Positions 46,316 through 57,936 of a stretch of DNA of 64,000 nt are shown piece by piece. The notes beneath the pieces were generated by a model, which did not search any database, had not been told where the DNA came from, and saw only the letters and a program-made list of their open reading frames with translations. How positions within the stretch are numbered: the first letter of the stretch is position 1; every line of letters starts with the position of its first letter. Source of the DNA: Proteles cristata cristata (taxonomy: Eukaryota > Chordata > Mammalia > Carnivora > Hyaenidae); NCBI GenBank assembly GCA_017311185.1, contig JAESUZ010001068.1, positions 62,001 to 126,000 of the forward strand. The letters run 5' to 3'. The position numbers were made by a program, and so were the translations under genes.

Positions 46316-46564
46316 CAAAGACTGTACAGTCAACTGTATATGCATGTGCACTTCGGTTTTGTTTCAGAACACAGTACATCTGACCTTTTTCAAAGCATGA
46401 AAATCCTTTAAGCTGGACCTCACTTGGAAATTTACTCCCAGAGCTTTTCCCCAAAGGTTGAAAAAGGTTTATGAATTTGTCATGGAGGGGAGCAGTTTTT
46501 ATTTGGCTTTCAAACGAACACAGAGATTCCCAAATTCTTGCGATATATATGCCACACAAAGGCT

Positions 46565-46855
46565 ATTTTCCTAATATATTAAGAGTTTCTACAAATGAAT
46601 AAGACTGACCCACAATAGAAAAAAAAAATGGGCCAAAAAGTAAAATATGTATAGTTCTCAAAAAAGGAAAAAATAAAGGGATCTTATAAAAATGAGGTGT
46701 TCAGTTTCACCAGAGCAAGAGAAACAATATTTTAAATGATAATGCAGCTTCAGCTCCACCGACAAACTGGCAAAGATCAAAAAGCTTGATGACATATCTG
46801 AATTGGTAAGGATGCAGAAAAGCAGGCACTTGTATAATAAATAAAATAAAAAAAG
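46565..46855 (+). mobile_element. Old L1 ORF2 3' fragment
   Basis: CTACAAATGAATAAGACTGA, AATGGGCCAAAAAGTAAAA and CAAACTGGCAAAGATC..AAAAAGCTTGATGACA, GATGCAGAAAAGCAGGCAC follow L1 ORF2 C-terminal order on plus. The segment 46316-46564 before it has no secure assignment. Confidence 0.6.
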
Positions 46856-46864
46856 AACAAAGAC

Positions 46865-47075
46865 CCAGAATACGAGTGCATTCGTTCCCACTGACCGACT
46901 GGTGTGAGCAGGTCTTCACCTCAGGGACTGAAGCCACACCCCAGCCGGCCAGCGTGCAGATGGCGCCTCCTGGCACCTCTCAGCCTCTGTAACCGTGTGA
47001 GCCAATTCCCTGTATTACCTCCTGTCGGCTCTGTTCCTCTGAAGACCCCTAAGACACCTTCAGAGCCCATGGCCT
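46865..47075 (+). mobile_element. End of an old LTR-like element
   Basis: CTCTCAGCCTCTGTAACCGTG, TGAGCCAATTCCCTGTATTA and GGCTCTGTTCCTCTGAAGAC..CTAAGACA correspond to the 3' part of the repeat at 19930-20745. Probably the partner of 45400-45490. Confidence 0.5.
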
Positions 47076-48299
47076 TACTCAACACAGGAAAAATCCTTAG
47101 TACGAAGCAGGTGTCCATCACACCTTGCTGATGGATGGCGCATCCAGTCCGTGGGTGACTTGCCTCAGAATGACTCCCCGGTGACATCAGGCTTGACCTG
47201 AGAGTGCAGACTTCCTCTGCACATGGCTGTTTCTGCTCTGCCGGGGCCCCCAAACAACTGGACCATATCCTTGAGACATTACCATTCACAACTTCTTTTT
47301 GCTTTTTAGCCATCACTCTTTCGGCCTCATGCAATGCAAGCGTGGCTCCACGGCGCAACAAAAATGCAAGAGAAAGAAAGCTTTGCGGTGTCCAGTGAGA
47401 CGGGGTCACAAGGACCATGCATCCCAGGGGTAGGGTCCTTCAGGTGCACGCCAGTGTGGACGGAGCCCTATCCTCCATCAGCAGCTGGGGTCCCCATAGC
47501 GGCCAAATCACTGGAGGGCTGACCAGTACCCTTGTCCTGAAGAAGCATGTTTTCCACCGAGTGAGACTAATTCAGTCACCGGAGGCTTCTTCCTTTCTGT
47601 GTTCCGGCCCCTTCCTACCATCATCCAAGAACTCTTTGTATCTGAGGACGTGGCAGACATGGCGGGGTAAGTGGATGGCCTCAGACGCTGCCCCGTGACC
47701 GCCCCGATGCTTACCTGCCGTCTGTTGGGGCAGCGCCCCTTGGGACGGTCCACCCTGGGTTTGGCAAGGCACCTGCTCTCCCAGCCATGCCGAACTACCT
47801 CTAGATCGTGGGTCACCATAATTCTAGACCCCTGGCACTTAAGCAGAAGCACGCAGAGAGTAACCAAATCCCATCTAAAACTGCCCGACCGGGTCTGCTC
47901 TCGCTCTGCCGGAGGAAGGACTTGTTCCCTGCAAATGAGTCTGTGAAGAGGACTTTATTGGAACAGATGTTTCTATGTCATCTGACAAAAGCTGCCAGCA
48001 GCCTCCTGGCACAATTCTTCACAAACACAAGCATCCCTCTTACATGAAAGCAGAGAAAAACAGCTTGTAACTTTGCTTTACTTTGTGAAAGTTCCCGGGT
48101 AAAGTGACTGCAGGATTAGCATCTGGAAACCCAGGCATCCAGTGGACAAGTTCTGAATTTCAAAGGGGCCTATCATGCCAGGCAGGGGACATGAAAGTGC
48201 TGGGGATTGCCAACACTGATGGGAAGCCAAATTCGGTGCCAAGGGCCTTGTTTAAATCACCGCCCGTGTGTACATCAGAGCCAGGCTGTATCCGGGTGC
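47076..48299. other. Single-copy DNA
   Basis: No repeat family or credible exon was recognised. Frames at 46921-47418 and 47508-47867 (minus) overlap shorter plus-strand frames. Confidence 0.45.
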
Positions 48300-48470
48300 C
48301 ATCTGGCAAAACGCGGAGATCATGGATTCTAATCCCAGTCCTCCTACTCAAAAGCTTTAGCATAATTTCGGGCTTGTTACTTAACCTCCCCGGGGCCTAA
48401 TTTTCTCATTTCTGAGGGGGCCACAATACTTGTACCAAAGATCGCATCTGCCTTATGTGACAAAGTAAGT
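48300..48470 (+). mobile_element. MIR SINE
   Basis: GGATTCTAATCCCAGTCCTC, GGGCTTGTTACTTAACCTCC, CCTAATTTTCTCATTTCTGAGG keep MIR order on plus. The copy is recognisable across most of its length though diverged. Confidence 0.75.
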
Positions 48471-49149
48471 CATTTCAGTCACTGAATGCGAAACGCAAAG
48501 TAAAGTCATATTTGTAAAAGCATTTCATACACCCTGAAATGTGGCGTAGCTTTCAGATGCCGCCTTCCCTTCTTGGACAGTTGTGCCTCAGTCTACCACG
48601 CAGCAGGCAAATAACAAATGCCAGCCACTGTGCTGAACAAAGATCCTGTGTGAGCAGGCCCCTGGCACGCACCTTCAATATAGGGGCGGGAAGGGACTTA
48701 CAAGTTACCAGCTCGTTACAAGACCAAAATCATCCTGAAAGATGTGTGCGCTAATGCCAGGGGGGGTCAGACAGTGGATTAAGGAATTCAGGTGTGCTTT
48801 TCCAGAGCTGAATCGAGAAACAACTTCAGACGGCACCGGCTGTAAAATAATCAGGCTGGGTGAATCCATGCTTCAAGCCAAACAAGCAAATGGCCTCATA
48901 AAGAGACTTGTCTGAAAGGTTTGGTCTGTCTAGGGGACCTAGAGAGAACAGGAGCTCCTTCCGGAGAAATGTTTGTATCAGGCAGTTCATCCCACCGTGT
49001 GTCCATAATACACAAGCCCAGAAGTTATGTGTTTTCAATCAGAGGCTGGCACAGCAAGTGTGGGAGGTACGGGGAGGGGAGGGCTGATCTACACGACCTT
49101 GACTACTCTTGGATTAATCAATGCGCTGGATTTTTAAGCAGCAACTGAG
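48471..49149. other. Single-copy DNA
   Basis: No feature recognised. Confidence 0.4.
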
Positions 49150-51129
49150 GAACTAAAAAGTCAAACACAGCTTTTGGGACTCTTAAGTGGCCAGGAGATA
49201 ATATCTATTCTTCAGGACCTTTAAAGATAAAAGCCTTAGAATATGATCCAAACTTTCATTTAGAAATTTCTGGAGGGGCTACAGAAGAGTAAGAACAAGC
49301 CAAAACTAGGCCAGAATATGCAAACACTGAAACCCAGCTTCAAATATATGAGTTCAGAGCTTGGAACTAGCCCCAGCACAAAAGCCTGCCAGAAGAAATA
49401 GTAAATGCTTTTTGAGGGAAAGGAGTACCATCAAATCTTCTATACAATTTTTATATATCATGGCTGACATGCAACAAAAAATATGTTAGGCATCGCAGCC
49501 TGGAAAACAAAGCCAAGAAAACAAAGAAAAGAGACAAAACAAATGTTAGAAACAGATCCACAAATACCCATGTGGAGAAGCCATTTTATATAAACTCTAA
49601 ATCAACTAAAATTTAAGAATGATGGGGAATTTTATAAGAAAGCCGAAATCTATTAAAAATGAATGAACTTGAAATGACTTTATGGTATGTAAATCATACT
49701 GCAGTTAAAAAGGGGAAAAGGACCCAACAACGCAAAGCAGTAGCCATGACATTATTTTGTAGAGATCATAAAGATGCATCTAGATGATGACTAAGTGATC
49801 AACTCCACCAATATTGTGTGAGTGGGTATATGTAGTTCCGAGCAGATTTTCATCAATAGTGTATTATAGGAGTTCAAAAATTCTGAAAGCAGTATGGCTG
49901 GAAGTCTAGGCAAGATACTTCAGAGAACCATCTTACGTCACCCAAGTGCCCCCTAAGTTGGGACAGAGACAGTGATGTCGAAGGGAGCATGAAGAATTTA
50001 AGTAAAATGGTGTCATGAAATGTGAAATTGAAAATATTTAGAACAGTGCCTCTGAGTTACCAGACATTTTTCGTGTAAATAGATCTACATAGTCAAAGTA
50101 ATAGATACTACATGTAAAGCAAGAGGGTGAGTAAATGAGAAGATTGTTTAGTAGAAAATATCTAGTCTATAGCATCAAGGGGAAAAAGAGGGAAAATATT
50201 TCAAGAGGGCATGGGAGACATCTGAAGATATGACGAAAATGTCCAAAACATAAGTAATTGAGGAATCAAAGAGAAAAGAAAAAACAGAAGTCACATAATA
50301 TTTGTCTAACTTTCCCCCAGATTAACCCCCCCATATCAAACGTGCATGAATGCATGCACACGTAGGAAGAGGTATTTGAGTCAAAGTTCTAAAACCAAAA
50401 ACAGTGAGAGAAAAATTCTAAAAACACAAAAGAGAAAATAAAATGAATCATCTTGAAAGACGAATAATAAGAAAGAGGCTCAACTGAAATATCAGAATCA
50501 CAAAGCCAAGGGCACATCATCCACACAGAGCTGAAGGGAAGGAGCCACTAGTCCAGAATCCTGGATGCTGAAAGAATATTTTCCCAAGGTAAAGGCAAAA
50601 TGAAGGCATAATTAGACCATTACTGAGTTATACACTAGTAGAACTTTATCTAAAGAATACTACAGAAGTTGTTTAGTCGAAAAAATAGTGACTCCCAGGG
50701 TAGGCATAGAAATGCAGAAATGCATTATATATAAAGTGTACCTATAATTGCAGCCATAATTATATACTGTGATATTGTAAAAAAAAATTTAATTCTTACA
50801 ATAATATAAAGTATATAAAGTTAAAATATAAGGCAATAATGGTATAGAAGTAAGGAAAGAGAGTAATGTGTTATACAGTTTGTAAGCTCAAGAAATAAGA
50901 AAATGCTCTAGAAATTGTCACAGCAAGAATGCAAGTAATAAGCCACAGGGTGACCAATATTCACATAGCAAACAGAAGTGTAAACAATGAGATAAGAGAA
51001 GGGGAAAAGAATGATAAGAATATTGGAATAAACCAAAAGAAATTTAAAAAAAAACAGGAAATAGAAGCACAGATTAGATGTGATAAGTAGAAATATTAAG
51101 GCAGAAACTTCCAATAAAAACATCGTGTT

Positions 51130-51345
51130 GGGGATCCTGGGGGGCTCAGTCGGGTGAGCATCTAACTTCGGCTCAGGTCATGATCTCATAGTCTGTGAGT
51201 TCGAGCCTTGCATCCGGCTCTGGGCTGACAGCTCGGAGCCTGGAGACTGTTTCAGATTCTGTGTCTCCCTCTCTCCCTGCCCCTCCCCTGCTCGTGCTCT
51301 GTCTCTCTCTGTCTCAAAAATAAATAAACAATACAAAAATTTTAA
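51130..51345 (+). mobile_element. CAN-type SINE inside the old L1
   Basis: Complete SINE with head GGGATCCTGGGGGGCTCAG. Imperfect flanks ACATCGTGTT and AATCAGTGTTT suggest an older insertion. Confidence 0.9.
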
Positions 51346-53065
51346 AAATCAGTGTTTAGGTCATATATGAATAGACTAAGTATACTAGTTAAAAGATAGA
51401 AGTTTTCATACTAAAGTGAAATATATACTATATATTCTTACAGAAAATTAAAGATACAGAAATGTTGATGGATAAAAGATGGTACCATGCAAATAATAGC
51501 TAATAGCCACAGTAATGAGCTAATCACAATAATGACAAGGCCATATAGCCATCAAATATCAGACACAGTAAACTTGGAAGCACACAGGATTGTTAGTTAA
51601 AAAAGAAACATTTTATAGCCACTAAAGGGTCACTCCTCTGGGGAGATAAAAATTCTAAAAATACTGTCACCTATGAACATAGCCTCCAAGTACCCGTGAG
51701 CAAAGACCGTAAATTGACAAAGAAACTGTTGTTACGGGAGAGCTGTACAAACCTCACTTTGCAACTAAAAGCAAAAACAGACAAACTGGTCAGTTGCTGT
51801 ACAGAAAACTTAATATAATTAATAGATTTCATAAGCTTGATGTATACAGAATATATGCATCCAAGAGAAGTAGGTTTTGCATTTTTATCTGTATCTGCAG
51901 CATTTACTAAAAGTCCCTATATGCTGAACCACAAAGCAAGTCTCAAGAAATGAGTCTACAATTGAAAGCAGACTCACCGCATTCTCTGACCATGACAGAG
52001 CTGAGCTAGAAGCCAATATGAACATGAAAATGATAAGACGGAGATAATTTCCAAATATCAAAAAAAGCAACACATTTCTTAATAAATTGTGGATCAAAGA
52101 AAAAAATTCACAAAGGAAAATTAGGAAATATTTTGTCATATATGATTGTACAACCACAGTGAAAGATGCCTGAGGTGCTGCTACAGCTGTGCTTGGCCGG
52201 GGGGAGATTTAGGGACTTAATTCATATATTTAAAAAGGTTAAAGGTTCAAAAAGCAATCTGACTATCGGTTTCAAGTCGTTAGGGTAAAGAATAAATTAA
52301 ATTTAAAAGGATAGTTAAGCACAAAATAAAGATAAAGTCAGAAATTGAAAAATGAAACAAATTAGTATATCAAAAACACAATTGACTAAATCTGACTCGA
52401 GTGGAAATAGAAAAAATCTGAAAAGTTCTGGATTTGTTAAAGAGTTTGATAAGTAAATCTATAATTAAACTTAATCCATACCAAAAGAAATTCCTCCAGG
52501 CCAATACACCTTCCGACTCTACTAAACACTTACAGAATAAACAAATTCTACAAGACTCTTATATACCAAGTGCTCTTCCAGGAAGGGAGGAAACATTTTC
52601 CAATTGTCTTGATGAGGTCAGAACCATTTTGATAATGAAACCTTACATGCACTTTATAGATAAAGGTTGTATGGGGACTGGGTAGTCACTGAATTACACC
52701 CCACTCCGCCACCAGAAATATCTACATCTTCTTAATCCCTGGATCTGTGCGTATGGTACCTCATATGGTAAAAGGACCGTGTAGATGTGATTAAGTTAAG
52801 CATCTGAGCTATGGAGATTTTCCCAGATTGGCTGAGCGGGTTTAAGGTAGTCACGGGGTCCTCGCAAGAGGAAGACAGGAAGATCGATCAGTAGTAGGAG
52901 TTGTGATGACCCACACGAGAAGCTGGAGAGACGAGAGGAAGGGACCATAAGCCAAAGACGGCAGGTAGCCTCTAGAAGCTGAAAAACCAAGCGGGTGGAT
53001 TCTGCTCTGAAGCATCCAGAAAGATGCCAGCCGCTGACAGCTTGAGTTTAGACTTCTGCCCTCTA

Positions 53066-53287
53066 GGGGCACCTGGGTGGCTTAGTCAGTTGAGCTTCCG
53101 ACTTTGGCTCAGGTAACAGTCGCTTGGCTCATGGGTTCAAGCTCCGCGTCGGGCTTTGTCCTGACAGCTCAGAGCCTGAAGCCTGCTTCTGATCCTGTGT
53201 CTCCCTCTCTCTCTGCTCCTCCTTCGCTCACATTCTGTCTCTCTCTCTCCCTCTCTCTCTTTCTCTCTCTCAAAAATAAATAAACAT
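53066..53287 (+). mobile_element. CAN-type SINE, first of a tandem pair
   Basis: Complete SINE directly followed by another in the same direction. AGACTTCTGCCCTC occurs at 53050-53063, before this SINE, and again at 53500-53513, after the second. The outer duplication therefore encloses both. Confidence 0.95.
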
Positions 53288-53288
53288 T

Positions 53289-53499
53289 GGGGCACCTGGG
53301 TGGCTCAGTAGGTTGAGCATCTGACTTCAGCCCGGTCATAATCTCATGGTTCATGAGTTCGAGCCCCACGTCAGGCTTGCTGCTATCAGCACAGAATCTG
53401 CTTCAAATCCTCTGTCCCCACCTCCCTCTGCACTTCACCCGCTCATGCTCTCTCTCTGTCTCTCTCAAAAATTAAAAGAAAAATTTTTAATTAAAAAAA
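53289..53499 (+). mobile_element. CAN-type SINE, second of a tandem pair
   Basis: It begins GGGGCACCTGGGTGGCTCAG directly after the first copy's AAATAAATAAACATT tail. Its internal part is shortened (GCTTGCTGCTATCAGCACAG), so it is not simply a duplicate of the first. Insertion of one SINE into the A-rich tail of the other is the likely history. Confidence 0.95.
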
Positions 53500-54374
53500 A
53501 GACTTCTGCCCTCCAGTACTGTAAGTTAATAAATTTGTGTTTTTTAAACCATCAGGTTTATGGAAATTTGTTACAGCAGCCACAGGACACTAATACAGAG
53601 ACCGAGGTCTCCAATGCACATGGATGCAGAAATCCTCAAAGTGAGTATTGGAGACTCAGGTCCATGACACATGACAACAGGCAGTCCATGGCAGTCCGCT
53701 CCACGCACAGCAGGGATGCCGGGGGTGCAGAAGTTCAGAGGCGACATTTGAACGGCGGTCACCATCGGCCCCCGTGATAACCAAACAAAGAAGAGAAGCT
53801 GTACGGTTATCTCAGTAGATAGATAAAAGGCATGTGATAAAATACATTTATTCATGGTTTAAAGATTAATGATTTCAGCAGACTTGGTATACAGTGCAAC
53901 GTGCTTCATCTAATAAAAACCATTGGAAAAAACAAAACAATGAGCATCACAATGACAAAGAACTGGGGATGTTTTACCTGGTGTTGGGAACAAAAATGCT
54001 GCCATCCCTTCTATCACGAAATGCACTGAAAATTCCAGCCACTGTAACAAAGCAAGAAAAAGAAATTACAGTTGCAAGATTGGGTGAAATATGCTCAGAT
54101 GAGACAATGTTGTATGTAATGAATTCTAGGTTTTCATGGACAAATCAGAATAATTAATAAGTAAATTTAATAAGCCCTCTGGATATGAGGCCCATGGACG
54201 TTAGGAAAACAGAATTCAAAAAGACGCCATTAACCACGACTTGGTAACTCTAACTTCCTAAAAACAACTAAATATGTGCACAGATCTGTACACAGAAATG
54301 ACAAAATAGCCTTTGAAAAAATTAAACAAAAATAATGGACTGAAATACGTAATAGTTAAATACCAATACTTTCT

Positions 54375-54599
54375 TTTTTTTTTTTTTTAATGTTTTATTT
54401 ATTTCTAGGAGAGAGAGACAGCGTGAGCAGGGGAGGGTCAGAGAGAGAGGAGTCACAGACTCTGAAACAGGCTCCAGGCTCTGAGCTGGCAGTCAGCACA
54501 GAGCCCGACGCGGGGCTCGAACCCACAAACCGCAAGATCATGACCTAAGCGAAAGTCGGAAAGTCGGACGCTTAACCGACTAAGCCACCCAGGCGCCCC
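54375..54599 (-). mobile_element. CAN-type SINE, young subfamily
   Basis: Exact 16-bp duplication AATACCAATACTTTCT at 54359-54374 and 54600-54615. It carries the TTTCTAGGAGAGAG and CTGGCAGTCAGCAC markers shared with the copies at 25693 and 27309. It also has a 7-bp tandem duplication (GAAAGTCGGAAAGTCGG) near 54551-54567. Confidence 0.97.
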
Positions 54600-56100
54600 A
54601 ATACCAATACTTTCTAAGTTAATCTCTGGTTTAACGTCATCTTAAGATCTTGGCCAATATGTTTTTGGGAACAGTGATTCAAAAACTCATTCTAAGCCGG
54701 TTCTAAAACTTGTATGGAAATGGAACGGACCAAGAATAGCTAAGACTGTCTTCGAAAAGAAGGCAGCGACAAAAATTACCGCGCCAGAAATCAAGCTTTA
54801 TTGGAAAGCTCCCGTGATGAAGTTAGTGTTAAAAAGCAAGGGCAGACAAGGAGGCCAGCGGAAGGGTGGAGACTCCAGAAACAGATACACTTTTCAGACA
54901 AATAATTTTTCATAGCGGTGGTCCAGAGTGGCGGGGAGACGTCTGCTCAATAAGCAATGCTGCGTCCACTTGACACGCATATGGAAAAAATATATCTCGT
55001 CCTCTTACCATTGGACACAAAACCAATTTCCAAAACTGCTGAAAATCTGAATGTGAAAAAGGGGCGAGTTAGGAGACTATCTTAACGATCATTCGATGGC
55101 AGAGGTTTCTCAGATGGGACATGAAACGCACGAAGGGTGCCAAGGAGGCCTGATGGATGCTCACATTAAAATTCGGAACTTGTGTTGGTCAAGATACCAA
55201 AAAGAGCAAATGGGAAAACCCCCAAATGAAAGCAAATATTCACAGTACCTGTGACCAAGGACTCCAAAACCAACATGGAAAAAACAGCAACATTCAATAG
55301 AAATAATGGTGACGGATCTGAACAGGCAGGTCAGAGAAGAAATCCTAAAGACCAGAACCGATGTGAAACAGGGTCCACACTCATTAGGAATCCAGAAAAG
55401 GCCAATAAAGATCGTGACACAGTACCATTTTGTAGCCCCTGAGAGAATAAAACGTCCAAGGTCAGACATCACCAAGTGTTGGCAAGGATATGGGAAAATT
55501 GGAACACAAGTATGGCGGCACCCGTGTTAGGTCTCAGGGCTTGTTAGGGAAGCCAGGGATGGGATCTCTTGCGGATAAACACGCTGAATATGCTTCTTGC
55601 CATTGCACTCGATAACCTCTACAAGGTACCCCATGGAGCCGCACACACTCAGGAACCAAAGGCATAGCCTCACACAATACGGTCCCACGCTGGAGTCAGC
55701 CCCAACGCCCACTGGTGGTAGAATGTTGAGATAAATTGTGGAATGATTATACAGTGGAGCACCCTGCAGTAAGATTAAGGAGTAAATCACTCGTCTGTAA
55801 AAGCACATGGGAGAACCCCTCAAGCATAACACGGAGTGGAAGAAACACACACAAAGGAAAATAGACCGCATGATTCCATTTCTATAGAACGCAGAACAGG
55901 CGATGGCTAACCTGGCAGACAGTGGTCAGAGGGTGGCTGCCTTTGCAAAGAGGAGGGTGGTCACGGCTGGAAAGGGGCACCGGGTGTCTGGAGCCCTGGT
56001 GATGTAAGAGTCTGGATCCGGGTGGGGGTTTTGTGGCGGTGTCTGCTCCGTGAAAATTTGTTTCACTCTGCACATTGGACACAAATGGTCTGTGTTCTTT

Positions 56101-56102
<2 letters not shown>

Positions 56103-56150
<48 letters not shown>
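56103..56150 (+). repeat. (TG)24 microsatellite
   Basis: 24 uninterrupted TG units lie in the 3' UTR of the old L1, shortly before its A-rich tail. Likely polymorphic. Confidence 0.99.
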
Positions 56151-56151
<1 letters not shown>

Positions 56152-56572
56152 CATTATAATTAAATACTAGTTGCAAATTAAAAAAAAAAAAAGAAAGAAA
56201 GAAAAGAGAAGAAAGACCCCTGGAGAAACTTATAGCAAAGGCATGTTTCCTCATTTTGTAGTGAACATGATAAGGCCGAGGCCTGGAAGCTTCCCAACTG
56301 TTCTGTCCAGCTGGCTCCTGGCTACAGAATTAGAGAGAGAAGGTTGGGGGTGTTTGGCCTATCTGGGTAGCTGCAGCCATGGGTGCATAAGTGATACCCA
56401 AACTGTGCCTGGAATAAACCCAGACAGACACCCAGTTCTGGACTCTGTGTTACCATCAGCCATGGTTGTTCACCAGAGGCACCATCAAAGAGGGGAGAGA
56501 GAGAGTATGAGCATGCACTCACGCACACGTATTATAAAATAGAATTGAAATAAAATAAAAATAGATTTAACA

Positions 56573-56745
56573 GGGGTGCCTGGGTGGCTTTCGGCTCAGG
56601 TCGCGATCTCACGCCGTGGGTTCGAGCCCCCGCCGGGCTCTGTGCTGACTGCTCGGAGCCTGAGCTGCTTCAGATTCTGTGTCTCCTCTCTGCCTCCCCT
56701 ATTCACTTTCTGTGTCTCTCTCAAAACAAAGACATTAAAAAATTA
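56573..56745 (+). mobile_element. CAN-type SINE with internal deletion
   Basis: The head GGGGTGCCTGGGTGGC is joined directly to TTTCGGCTCAGGTCGCGATC. The usual bases between (about 22, CTCAGTCGGTTAAGCGTCCGAC type, overlapping box A) are missing. Box-B-like GGGTTCGAGCCC is kept. It has a CTGACTGCTCGGAGCC variant in the body. Confidence 0.92.
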
Positions 56746-57595
56746 AAAAATAGAAGTAGGCAAAAAAAGAAAGCGAGTCATTGCCAGGAAGCGGCTTGCA
56801 GGCCTCGGGCTGGTCAGCCCCAACCCCAGGCGCACGGGCAGGCCGGGCTCAGGCAGGCACTGGGGCAGCAGTTTGAGGCGTAACTCTCCTTTCTCAGGAA
56901 ACCTCACTTAAGGCCGCCACTGACTGGACGGCCCACAGACGCACCGAGGGTAACCCGCTTCACTGAAAGTCAGCTGTGGCCGGTGTCGGGACACGCACAC
57001 TAACCTGCTGGGTGACGGCTACCTGGGACCCGAGCGAATAGCCCTGGAACTAGCGGCTGGGCCGGGCTGACAGCCACGAGGAACCACTGCAGAGCCTCTG
57101 GTCACCCCGAAGGTCACCTTCCCAGAAGCTTCCTCCTGAACGACCGCTGTCTGTCCTCACCTCCCTTGTCACTGTCTGTTGTCACCCTGTTTATTGTCTT
57201 GAAAGCACACGTGGCATAGAATCAGGGTCGTTGTGCAGACCTGGCCTCCGTTTACTATTGCATCCGTACCATGAGGCGGTGGGTGTGACCCACGGAGGAC
57301 CCCCAGACCAGGCAAGCCCGTGACCCCAGTGTCACAGGACCGGAGCACACTTGCTTCCGTCCAGCGCTCGTGGCTTGCAACACTGGACCGAGTCGGCACC
57401 CAGTGCTCGGGGCGGGGTCTCAGACACAAGCCTTTAGGGCGCCTCGTCGTGTGACGGGCTTCAAGCCCTCCAGCCAGCTGACCTCAGGGCCCCGCGCCCG
57501 TCCCTCGGGTTTCCTGACCCCACGCCCTCTGTGCCATGAAGAGATCGTGCAAATCAGAGACCTGGAGCAAAGCCCAGCCAGCCGTGGCTCTTGGC
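56746..57595. other. GC-rich single-copy DNA
   Basis: Nothing recognised. Open frames 57169-57429 (minus) and 57370-57600 (plus) overlap and are not supported. Confidence 0.45.
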
Positions 57596-57780
57596 TTTAG
57601 GGCAAACCTCGGAAATTAAATAACACGCAGTGGCACAGTGTGCCCAGCCAATCAGGACTGCTTTAAAGAATCAGCTGTGAATTAGTCTCTGCTCTGAGTT
57701 TTCTCCCCATCAGTCATTTTGTGAAATGAAATTAGGCAAACAATGAAGGGAAGAGGCGCTGATCACAACTGTCTGACATC
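57596..57780. promoter_or_regulatory. AT-rich island, possible conserved non-coding element
   Basis: GGAAATTAAATAACACGC, CAGCCAATCAGGACTG, GCTGTGAATTAGTCTC and GAAATGAAATTAGGC (including a CCAAT box) lie in CpG-rich DNA just upstream of the minisatellite. Inference only. Confidence 0.25.
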
Positions 57781-57936
57781 TGCCTCCAACATTGCATTAG
57801 GAAGCGCGGGGAGGGAAGGTGCGCCCAGAGGCGCGGGGACACAGCCTCCTGTTTATGTCACTGACTTTAGCGCCGGCTCCCAGGGTGGTGGGTGCTCTCC
57901 CAGCCAGAGGTGGGGTCCCCAGCGTTCTTGGAGAGG

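Larger units (their letters stand above)
52685..53598 (+). mobile_element. MaLR/MLT1-like LTR inserted in L1
   Basis: TAATCCCTGGATCTGTGCG, GTACCTCATATGGTAAAAGG, GATGTGATTAAGTTAAGCAT, GCCTCTAGAAGCTGAAAAAC and ACTTCTGCCCTCCAGTACTG..TTGTTACAGCAGCC..CACTAATACAG follow one LTR from start to end. Without its two SINEs it is about 480 bp. It sits within the L1 reverse-transcriptase region. A 4-6 bp target duplication could not be fixed. Confidence 0.6.
49150..56190 (+). mobile_element. Old L1 LINE, about 7 kb with nested elements
   Basis: Sequence keeps L1 order on plus. A-rich 5'/ORF1-like part 49150-50450. CAGAGCTGAAGGGAAGGAG..AGAACTTTATCTAAAGAATAC (50530-50670). Endonuclease region 51370-52130 (CATTCTCTGACCATGACAGAG). 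Reverse-transcriptase region 52430-52680. It resumes at 53599 with AATGCACATGGATGCAGAAATCCTC, runs through 53800-54340 and 54600-55500, then a 3' UTR to about 56190. Matching reading order on both sides of the LTR at 52685-53598 shows one element. Full of stops, so inactive. Confidence 0.7.

Noticed and set aside
53894..54157. 87-codon plus-strand open frame
   Set aside because: Part of the reverse-transcriptase region of the old L1.
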